A stretch of DNA of 64,000 nt from Kitasatospora sp. NBC_01287. Its GTDB lineage: Bacteria > Actinomycetota > Actinomycetes > Streptomycetales > Streptomycetaceae. The first letter of the stretch is position 1. Each line of letters opens with the position of its first letter. Below, piece after piece: positions 16,829 to 23,281 of this stretch. Below the pieces are notes generated by a model. It saw only the letters and a list, made by a program, of their open reading frames with translations, ran no database searches and was not told the origin of the DNA. Location of the stretch: NCBI RefSeq assembly GCF_026340565.1, contig NZ_JAPEPB010000001.1:8220001-8284000 (forward strand), read 5' to 3'. The translations under genes were made by a program, and so were the position numbers.

Positions 16829-17333
16829 CAGGTCTGGCCTGGAGCCGGATCAGCGCCGTCGGTCCGGTCGGCCCGGGTGCGGTCGAGGGGTGCTCGACCA
16901 GCAGCGCGTCGTAGCCCTCCAGGGCGAGGGCCAGGAGTGCCCCGCCCGCGGCCGGACGCAGCTCGCCGCCGCCCGGGGTGAGCGTGACGGCGGCGTCGGG
17001 CCGCTCGACGCGGGTCATCAGGTTGAGCGCGGTGACCGGGCCGCCCAGCAACCGGGCGCGGACGGGCAGCGAGCCGGCGAAGGCGAACGGGCGCAGCGGG
17101 GTGACGGCGATGGGCGCTGCCTCGCCCACGGTCAGCTCCAGCCCCTCGCCCGCGACCACGGTGAGGATCCGCGCCAGCCCGGGGAAGAGCGAGAACGGCC
17201 CGTCCGCCGCCACCTCCGCCAGGCTGACCCGCCACGCCCCGCCGGGGTCGGCCGCCACCTCGCGGGTCAGCCCGCCGCCGTTGCGCCACTCGGTGGCGGT
17301 GCGGGTGGCGGCGGGCAGTCGCAGAACGCTCAT
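16806..17333 (-). CDS. HutD/Ves family protein
   Basis: 175 residues of the bicupin HutD/Ves family, seen in ATEWRNGGGLTREVA at the N-terminus, FSLFPGLARILTVVAGEGLEL in mid-protein and the LNLMTR segment. HutD members are linked to histidine or other small-molecule metabolism, but their biochemical role is poorly defined. Its ATG overlaps the stop of the upstream MFS gene (ATGA at 17330-17333), so it is translationally coupled to a transporter and may process or bind the transported compound (inference). Confidence 0.85.
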   Translation of the reverse strand: MSVLRLPAATRTATEWRNGGGLTREVAADPGGAWRVSLAEVAADGPFSLFPGLARILTVVAGEGLELTVGEAAPIAVTPLRPFAFAGSLPVRARLLGGPVTALNLMTRVERPDAAVTLTPGGGELRPAAGGALLALALEGYDALLVEHPSTAPGPTGPTALIRLQARPGPALIRR

Positions 17334-18577
17334 GCCCGCAGGCTACTCCCGGCCCGGCTCGCCACCAGCGCCAGCGCCGCCGCCCCCGCGCTCGCCGCCG
17401 CGACCGTGGTCAGCGCGACCGGCAGGCTCACGGCGTCGGCGAGGACGCCGATCACCGGCGGACCGATCAGCATGCCCGCGTAGCCGAGGGTGGAGGCGGT
17501 GGCCACCCCGCGCGGGCCGCCGACCTCGCCGGCCCGGGCGATGGCGAGCGGGAAGAGGTTGGCCAGTCCGAGTCCGATCAGCACGAAGCCGGCCAGCACC
17601 ACCCAGGCCGAGGGCGTCAGTGCGGCCACCAGCATTCCGGCGGCGGCGGTCAGGCCGCCCGCGACCATCAGCCGCGCGTGGCCCAGCCTGATCGAGAGCC
17701 AGGTGCCGGCCAGCCGTCCGGCCGTCATCGCGAAGGCGTAGGCGGCGTAGCCGAAGGCGGCGAGCGTCGCACCCGCGTGCACGTCGTCGGTCAGGTGCAG
17801 GGTGGCCCAGTCGGCGAGCGAGCCCTCCCCGTACGAGCTGCAGAGCGCGGTCAGCCCGACCAGCAGCACCAGCACCCGCACCTTCGGCAGCAGCGGTGCG
17901 GCCGCCGGTGCGGCCGGATCGCGCCGGTGGGTGGTGCCGTGGCCGCGCAGCAGCACCACGCCGGCCCAGCCGGTGACCAGCAGCCCGAACGCCCCGCTGC
18001 CGGCCAGCGCCCAACTCGCCGTCAGCTGCCCGGCCAGCAGCCCGCCGACCGCCGCGCCGACGAGTCCGCCCAGGCTGTAGCCGGCGTGGAAGCTGGGCAT
18101 CACCGGGCGGCGCAGCTCGGTCACCAGCTCGACGGCGGTGCTGTTCATCGCGACGTTGGCGCCGCCGTACGCCGCGCCGAAGAGCAGCAGGACCGCGCCG
18201 AGCGCCGGCACCGAGTGGGTGTGCGGAGGCAGCAGTACGGCGGCGCTCAGCAGGGCGAGCGAGAGCACGGTGATCCGGCGGCTGCCGTGGCGCAGGCAGA
18301 GCCGGCCGACCAGCGGCATGGTGGCCACCGCCCCGGCCGAGACGCAGAGCAGCGCGAGCCCGAGCGCCGAGTGCGAGGCGTGCACCTGGGCCCGGATGTC
18401 GGGGATCCGGACCACCCAGGCGGCGAAGAGGAAGCCGTCGGCCGCGAAGAAGGCGGTGAGGGCGAGCCGGGCGCTGGGCCAGGCACTGGGCCAGGCGGTG
18501 CGGCGGGCCGGGTGCGGGGAGCCGGTCGGGGCCGGTGAGTGGTGGACGGCGGCGCGTATTTTGTTTAGGGGCGGCAC
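17330..18577 (-). CDS. MFS transporter coupled to HutD
   Basis: About 415 residues and 12 hydrophobic segments; it resembles the fucose/galactose-like or YbjJ-type MFS subgroup (ADGFLFAAWVVRIPDIRAQV; GAAYGGANVAMNSTAVELV). The start is unclear: the frame opens at a TTG (18613) and a GTG lies at 18577; neither has a good ribosome site. A 12-bp duplication gives WPSAWPSAR near the N-terminus. The gene is divergent from a ROK regulator, a common arrangement for ROK-controlled sugar or metabolite transporters. Confidence 0.87.
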   Translation of the reverse strand: MPPLNKIRAAVHHSPAPTGSPHPARRTAWPSAWPSARLALTAFFAADGFLFAAWVVRIPDIRAQVHASHSALGLALLCVSAGAVATMPLVGRLCLRHGSRRITVLSLALLSAAVLLPPHTHSVPALGAVLLLFGAAYGGANVAMNSTAVELVTELRRPVMPSFHAGYSLGGLVGAAVGGLLAGQLTASWALAGSGAFGLLVTGWAGVVLLRGHGTTHRRDPAAPAAAPLLPKVRVLVLLVGLTALCSSYGEGSLADWATLHLTDDVHAGATLAAFGYAAYAFAMTAGRLAGTWLSIRLGHARLMVAGGLTAAAGMLVAALTPSAWVVLAGFVLIGLGLANLFPLAIARAGEVGGPRGVATASTLGYAGMLIGPPVIGVLADAVSLPVALTTVAAASAGAAALALVASRAGSSLRA

Positions 18578-18582
18578 AAAGT
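18558..18582. promoter_or_regulatory. Candidate ROK operator/promoter region
   Basis: The only AT-rich patch of the MFS/ROK divergent region: TATTTTGTTTAGG...CACAAAGTG, with TTTGT and ACAAA as 5-bp inverted arms 11 bases apart. ROK repressors usually bind A/T-rich dyads of this kind; this site is inferred from position and symmetry only. Confidence 0.4.
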
Positions 18583-18594
18583 GAGAATAGAGGA

Positions 18595-19818
18595 GTGCCG
18601 CACACTCCGACAACCCGTCGCACGCCCGACCGAGGCCGCAGCCTGCTCGGCCCGGCCCTCGAACTGATCCACACCGGCCGCGCCCCGACCCGTTCCGCGC
18701 TCACCGCCGCCCTGGACGTCACCCGGGCCACGGCCGGCGCCGTCGCGGGCGAACTGGCCGCACTGGGCCTGGTGAGCGTCGACCAGCACCCGGTCGGCAG
18801 CAGCCGGGGACGCCCCTCGCACCGGCTCGGCCCCGCCCCCGACGGCCCGGTGGTGCTCGCCGCCCAGCTGCACGCCGACGGCTTCTCGCTCGCGCTGGCC
18901 GGCCTCGGCGGCGCGCTGGGCGAGCCCGTGCAGCTGCCGCTGCCCACCGACACCGGGCCGAGCGCGCTGACGGCGGCGATCGCCGAGGCCGGCGCCGCGC
19001 TGGTCCGCGCCGACCGCCGCCGCTGCCTGGGTGCCGCGCTCGCGCTGCCCAATCCGGTCCGCGAGCCCGATGGCACCGCCCCGGCCGCGCTCACCTTCGG
19101 CTGGCCCGGCGACACCCCGGCGGCGGCCCTGTTCGCCGAGGCACTGGCCGCCCAGGACCTCGGTCCCCGGACCAGGCGGCCGCTGCCCACCGCGGTGGCC
19201 AACGACGCCAACCTGGTCGCGCTCGCCGAGCACCGGCACGGCGCGGGGCGCGGGGCCCGCCACCTGCTGCTGGTCACCTCGGGGCACCGGGGCGTCGGTG
19301 GCGCGCTGGTGGTGGACGGACGGCTGCACACCGGCAGCGCCGGACTCGCGCTGGAGGTAGGCCACCTGACGGTGGATCCGCTGGGCCGCCCCTGCCCGTG
19401 CGGCAACCGGGGCTGCCTCAACGTGGAGACCGACCCGACGGCCCTGCTGGCCGCCGCCGACCGCAGCCCCGAGCCCGGCGTCCGGCTGCTCGACCAGGCC
19501 CACGAGCTGGCCGCCTCGGCCGCCCACGACCCGGTCGCCCGGGCGGCGGTGGACAAGGTGGTCGACCGCCTCGGCCTCGGCCTGGCCGGCCTGGCCAACA
19601 TCCTCAACCCCGACCGGATCGTGCTCGGCGGCCTGCACCGCGACCTGCTGGCCGCCGCCCCCGAGCGGCTGCCCGCGCAGGTGACCGGGCACAGCCTGTG
19701 GGGCCGCTGCGACCAGGTCCCGATCCTCGCCGCCTCGCTCGCCCACGCGGGCCTGGCCGGGGCGGCCGAACTGGCCTGGGCGCCGTACCTGGAGAACCCG
19801 CAGCTGGCCGAGGCGTAG
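18595..19818 (+). CDS. ROK-family transcriptional regulator
   Basis: 407 residues. An N-terminal winged helix (LIHTGRAPTRSALTAALDVT...GAVAGELAALGLVS) is followed by a degenerate ROK domain that retains the zinc-binding PCPCGNRGCLN motif and VANDANLVALAEHRHG. The usual DxGGTK phosphate loop is not intact, as in repressors. It probably controls the divergent MFS-hutD operon. The GTG at 18595 abuts AGGAG with almost no spacing, so the true start could be slightly different. Confidence 0.88.
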   Translation: MPHTPTTRRTPDRGRSLLGPALELIHTGRAPTRSALTAALDVTRATAGAVAGELAALGLVSVDQHPVGSSRGRPSHRLGPAPDGPVVLAAQLHADGFSLALAGLGGALGEPVQLPLPTDTGPSALTAAIAEAGAALVRADRRRCLGAALALPNPVREPDGTAPAALTFGWPGDTPAAALFAEALAAQDLGPRTRRPLPTAVANDANLVALAEHRHGAGRGARHLLLVTSGHRGVGGALVVDGRLHTGSAGLALEVGHLTVDPLGRPCPCGNRGCLNVETDPTALLAAADRSPEPGVRLLDQAHELAASAAHDPVARAAVDKVVDRLGLGLAGLANILNPDRIVLGGLHRDLLAAAPERLPAQVTGHSLWGRCDQVPILAASLAHAGLAGAAELAWAPYLENPQLAEA

Positions 19819-20027
19819 CTGCGGCGTCCCCGGCGCGGGCCCCCGGCGCGGGCCCCCGGCCCTGGCCGCCGGCGCGGGCCGCCGGCGCAGGCCGGACCGG
19901 CCCACGTACTCCCCGCGTGGTACGCCCACCGCCGCCGCCCGCACGACGCGCCGTCGCACCCCCGCGCGGGACGCTCAAGGGGACGGGCCCGGTGCCACCC
20001 GGGCCGCACCCGAGGAGATGGATCCCG

Positions 20028-20396
20028 ATGGACGCGATGAACGCGACGACCGCGACGGCCCTGCTGGCCGACGACCACTGGCACGGCGGCCCGTGGTTCC
20101 TGTTCTTCCCGCTGCTCTGGTTCGCCTTCCTGGCCTTCGTCTTCGTGACGCTGCGCCGCACCGCCTGGCGCCGCGGCCGCTTCGGCCCCACGGGACCTGC
20201 CGGCCGCTTCGGTGCCGCCGGGCCCACGGGGCGCACCGGCCCCTGGTCCCACGGCGGTCCGCAGGCCGCCTCGCAGTCCTCGCCGCTGACGCTGCTGGCG
20301 GAGCGGTTCGCCCGGGGCGAGATCGACGAGGACGAGTACTGGGCGCGCCGGGCCACCCTGAACGCCGGGGAGGAGGAGCGGGGCGGCAGCCGGTAG
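20028..20396 (+). CDS. Small membrane protein with SHOCT domain
   Basis: 122 residues. One transmembrane helix (about residues 20-40, WFLFFPLLWFAFLAFVFVTL), a Gly/Pro/Arg-rich linker with FGPTGPAGRFGAAGPTGR repeats, then a C-terminal SHOCT motif, LLAERFARGEIDEDEYWARR. SHOCT domains often help oligomerisation; no function is assigned. ATG 20028 is preceded by CGAGGAG about 10 bases upstream. Confidence 0.85.
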   Translation: MDAMNATTATALLADDHWHGGPWFLFFPLLWFAFLAFVFVTLRRTAWRRGRFGPTGPAGRFGAAGPTGRTGPWSHGGPQAASQSSPLTLLAERFARGEIDEDEYWARRATLNAGEEERGGSR

Positions 20397-20445
20397 TCGG
20401 TGCCGCACTGGTGCGCAACGGAGTTGACCGGTTGTCAGCGACGCA

Positions 20446-20474
20446 TTGACGCCCCTGCCGCGCGACCCTACGGT
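20446..20474 (+). promoter_or_regulatory. Promoter of the 20559 membrane protein gene
   Basis: TTGACG (20446-20451), a 17-base spacer and TACGGT (20469-20474): a near-ideal housekeeping sigma promoter. The predicted start point, near 20481-20484, lies just before the palindromic operator. Confidence 0.75.
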
Positions 20475-20486
20475 GGGGACGGAAAG

Positions 20487-20504
20487 TTTGAGCACTCGCT
20501 CAAA
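20487..20504. promoter_or_regulatory. TetR-type palindromic operator
   Basis: TTTGAGC-ACTC-GCTCAAA, perfect 7-bp arms around 4 bases, placed at about +4 to +22 of the promoter. It has the shape of a TetR-family repressor site. No TetR gene is adjacent; the only one in the window starts at 62027. Confidence 0.75.
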
Positions 20505-20558
20505 ACTGGTGGGCGGCGCGTGCGCCGCCCACCGGCCGCCGGACCGGAGGAGCAACCG

Positions 20559-21140
20559 ATGAGCCCTGCCCCCAGCGCCGCTCCCGGCCCCGTCACGGCG
20601 TTCCCGGTCCCGGTCCCGGTCCCGCCCGCGCGCCGGACGGCCGTGCTGCTCGCCGGTGCGGCGGTCGGCTGGGGGCTGGTGCTGCTGGCGCTGGCCCGCT
20701 GGTTGCCGATCGTGACGGTACAGAGTCCTCCGGTGTTCGCGACCGCCGCCCCGACAGCGGCCCCGACAGCCGCCCTGACCGGGGCAGTTGGCCCGTCCGA
20801 CCCGGCGTCCCAGGTCTTCGTCACGGAGCCGCGGGTCAGCCTGGTCGCGCAGAGCGGCTACGGCGTCCTGCTGCTGGTGCTGCTGCCGCTGCTGGCGGCC
20901 CTGGTGGTCGGCCTGCTCGTCCGGACCGGCGCCGCCGAGCGCTCCAGGGCGGCGGCCCGGACGGCGTGGGCGCTCGCGGTGCTCGTGGTGCTGGCCGGGG
21001 TCGCCGGGTTCGTCACGTTCCTGATCGGCGGCGCGGTGGTGCCGATGGGCGTCCTGCTCGTCGGCGCCTGCATCTGCGTGGCTCCGCCGTCGGGTCGCCG
21101 CGGGTACGGGCCGGGAGCCTTCGCGGCCCCGCTCGGGTAG
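20559..21140 (+). CDS. Membrane protein of unknown function, operator-controlled
   Basis: 193 residues with about four hydrophobic segments: one after a Pro/Val-rich N-terminus, then an Ala/Thr/Pro-rich loop, then three more (GVLLLVLLPLLAALVVGLLV and two following). The topology resembles small sensor or transport accessory membrane proteins, but I recognise no family. A GGAGG site lies 8 bases before ATG 20559, confirming this start rather than the in-frame codon upstream. Its promoter carries a TetR-type palindrome, so it is likely induced by a small ligand. Confidence 0.8.
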   Translation: MSPAPSAAPGPVTAFPVPVPVPPARRTAVLLAGAAVGWGLVLLALARWLPIVTVQSPPVFATAAPTAAPTAALTGAVGPSDPASQVFVTEPRVSLVAQSGYGVLLLVLLPLLAALVVGLLVRTGAAERSRAAARTAWALAVLVVLAGVAGFVTFLIGGAVVPMGVLLVGACICVAPPSGRRGYGPGAFAAPLG

Positions 21141-21179
21141 CGGCCGCGCGGGCGGCGGTGCACTCGATAAGCGGAACCT

Positions 21180-21219
21180 ATGACTCTCAAAATGATTACT
21201 TTCCGTTACAATGATGTTC
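21180..21219 (+). promoter_or_regulatory. AT-rich promoter of cds1, probably leaderless
   Basis: This 40-base patch is far richer in A/T than its surroundings. TACAAT (21207-21212) ends 7 bases before the ATG at 21220, placing transcription start at the start codon. AAAATGATTAC and ACAATGATGTT form an imperfect direct repeat that could bind a regulator; a metal-responsive (Zur/Fur-like) site is possible but matches poorly. Confidence 0.55.
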
Positions 21220-22326
21220 ATGGAAACACTGGATGTCGACCGGTCCGACGCCGCCTACCGAGCTTGGCTCAAGGAGGCCGTCCGCCGGGTGCAGGCCGAC
21301 GCCAACCGCTCGGCCGACACCCACCTGCTGCGCTTCCCCCTCCCCGCGGCGTGGGGCATCGACCTCTACCTCAAGGACGAGTCCACGCACCCCACCGGGA
21401 GCCTCAAGCACCGGCTGGCCCGCTCGCTCTTCCTGTACGGGCTGTGCAACGGGTGGATCCGGCCGGACAAGCCGGTGATCGAGGCCTCCAGTGGTTCCAC
21501 GGCCGTCTCCGAGGCGTACTTCGCCAAGCTGATCGGCGTCCCGTTCATCGCGGTGATGGCCAGGACGACCAGTCGCGCCAAGATCGACCTGATCGAGTTC
21601 CACGGCGGCAGCTGCCACCTGGTGGACGACCCGTGCGAGGTCTACGAGACCTCGGCCAGGCTGGCGGCCGAGACCGGCGGGCACTACATGGACCAGTTCA
21701 CCTACGCCGAGCGGGCCACCGACTGGCGCGGCAACAACAACATCGCCGAGTCGGTCTTCGCCCAGCTGAGCCTGGAGCCGCACCCCGAGCCGGCCTGGAT
21801 CGTGGCGACGGCGGGCACCGGCGGCACCTCGGCGACCATCGCGCGCTACGTGCGCTACCAGCAGTACGACACCCGGATATGCGTGGCCGACCCGGAGAAC
21901 TCCTGCTTCTTCGAGGGGTGGGTCGAGCGCGACCCGGCGGCGGTCTGCGAGCGCGGCTCGCGGATCGAGGGGATCGGGCGGCCTCGGATGGAGCCGAGCT
22001 TCGTGCCCGGCGCGATCGACCGGATGATGAAGGTTCCTGACGCGGCGTCGATCGCCGCGATCCGGGTGCTGGAGCGGGTGCTCGGCAAGCGGGCCGGCGC
22101 CTCCAGCGGGACCGGGTTGTGGAGCGCGCTCAAGATCGTCGCCGAGATGCGCGAGCGCGGTGAGCGCGGCAGCGTGGTCACCCTGATCTGCGACCCGGGC
22201 GACCGCTACCTGGACAAGTACTACGCCGACTCCTGGCTCACGGCCCAGGGCCTGGACATCGCTCCGTACCAGCGCTCGCTGGAGGCCTTCCTCCGCGCGG
22301 ACGACCAGGAACCGTCCGGCTTCTGA
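21220..22326 (+). CDS. cds1: PLP-dependent L-cysteine desulfhydrase Cds1
   Basis: 368 residues, beta-family PLP enzyme related to cysteine synthase. ADTHLLRFPLP, KDESTHPTGSLKHRLARSLF (PLP lysine about residue 63), EASSGSTAVSEAYF, TAGTGGTSATI and ERATDWRGNNNIAES match Mycobacterium tuberculosis Cds1 (Rv3684) closely as remembered, including the DPENS motif. Cds1 degrades L-cysteine to H2S, pyruvate and ammonia and links to redox and respiration control. Of three ATGs (21211, 21214, 21220) the third fits the -10 hexamer for a leaderless start. Convergent with the DeoR gene. Confidence 0.9.
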   Translation: METLDVDRSDAAYRAWLKEAVRRVQADANRSADTHLLRFPLPAAWGIDLYLKDESTHPTGSLKHRLARSLFLYGLCNGWIRPDKPVIEASSGSTAVSEAYFAKLIGVPFIAVMARTTSRAKIDLIEFHGGSCHLVDDPCEVYETSARLAAETGGHYMDQFTYAERATDWRGNNNIAESVFAQLSLEPHPEPAWIVATAGTGGTSATIARYVRYQQYDTRICVADPENSCFFEGWVERDPAAVCERGSRIEGIGRPRMEPSFVPGAIDRMMKVPDAASIAAIRVLERVLGKRAGASSGTGLWSALKIVAEMRERGERGSVVTLICDPGDRYLDKYYADSWLTAQGLDIAPYQRSLEAFLRADDQEPSGF

Positions 22327-22410
22327 CCGAGCGGCCTCCGCGTCGGCCGCCACCTCGCCGCCACCCGGGCCCCGCCGTACTCCCGTGCCGTCGCTACCCC
22401 CGTGCCGCTG

Positions 22411-23226
22411 CTACCCCTGTGCCCCGGACGGTGCCAGCAGCAGCTCCCGCACGTGCTCGCGGGCCGCGTCGGCGGCCTCGCCGGGCAGCGCGGCGTCGGT
22501 GACCCAGGTGTCCACCTCGGCGAGCTCGGCGAAGGTGGACAGGCCGACCACGCCCCACTTGGTGTGGTCGGCCACCGCCACCACGCGGCGGGCCGAGGCC
22601 ACGAAGTTCCGGTTGGTCTCGGCCTCGGCCAGGTTCGGGGTGGACAGGCCTGCCTCGGGGGAGAGGCCGTGGGTGCCCAGGAAGAGCAGGTCGAAGTGGA
22701 GCGAGCGGATCGCGCGGTCCGCCACCGGGCCGACCAGGGAGTCCGAGGGGGTGCGCACCCCGCCGGTCAGCACCACCGTGGTGCCGGCCCCCTCTCCCTG
22801 GCGCTGGGCACGCTCGAAGACGTCCGCGACCCGGACCGAGTTGGTCACCACGGTCAGCGATCCGATCAACACCAGGTGCTGGGCCAGCGCGAAGGTGGTG
22901 GTGCCGCCGGAGAGGGCGATGGCGCTGCCGGGGGTGACCAGGGCGGCGGCCGCCCGCGCGATCTCCTCCTTGGCGGAGAGCTCCAGCGCCGACTTCGCCT
23001 CGAAGCCCGGCTCATGGGTGCGCGCCTCCTCCACCGGCACCGCGCCGCCGTGCACCTTCTCGATCGCGCCGACCTTGGCGAGCGCGTCGAGGTCCCGTCG
23101 GATCGTCATGTCCGACACGTTCAGCCGACGGGTCAGCTCGTTGACCCGCACACCGCCGCGCCGCCGTACCTCGTCCAGGATCAGCGCCCGGCGCTGCTCG
23201 GCGAGCAGGTTGCTGTTGTCGGCCAC
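22411..23226 (-). CDS. DeoR-family transcriptional regulator
   Basis: 271 residues. N-terminal DeoR helix-turn-helix (RRALILDEVRRRGGVRVNEL, LNVSDMTIRRDLDALAK, HGGAVP) and a C-terminal DeoRC sensor domain with ALSGGTTTFALAQHL and DLLFLGTHGLSPEAGLSTPN. DeoRC binds phosphorylated sugars. Start GTG 23226 follows AAGGCGGGG; the AT-rich TATAAG further upstream may be its -10. No sugar catabolic operon is adjacent, so the target lies elsewhere or is the gene itself. Confidence 0.92.
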   Translation of the reverse strand: MADNSNLLAEQRRALILDEVRRRGGVRVNELTRRLNVSDMTIRRDLDALAKVGAIEKVHGGAVPVEEARTHEPGFEAKSALELSAKEEIARAAAALVTPGSAIALSGGTTTFALAQHLVLIGSLTVVTNSVRVADVFERAQRQGEGAGTTVVLTGGVRTPSDSLVGPVADRAIRSLHFDLLFLGTHGLSPEAGLSTPNLAEAETNRNFVASARRVVAVADHTKWGVVGLSTFAELAEVDTWVTDAALPGEAADAAREHVRELLLAPSGAQG

Positions 23227-23281
23227 GTACGTTACCCCGCCTTTCGGTGATCCGTTCTTATAGTCATCCTGCCACGTCGGG

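Noticed and set aside
17343..21221. 1292-codon open frame on the minus strand
   Set aside because: It runs antisense or out of frame through at least five well-supported genes and is Arg/Pro/Gly-rich without motifs, a typical high-GC shadow frame.
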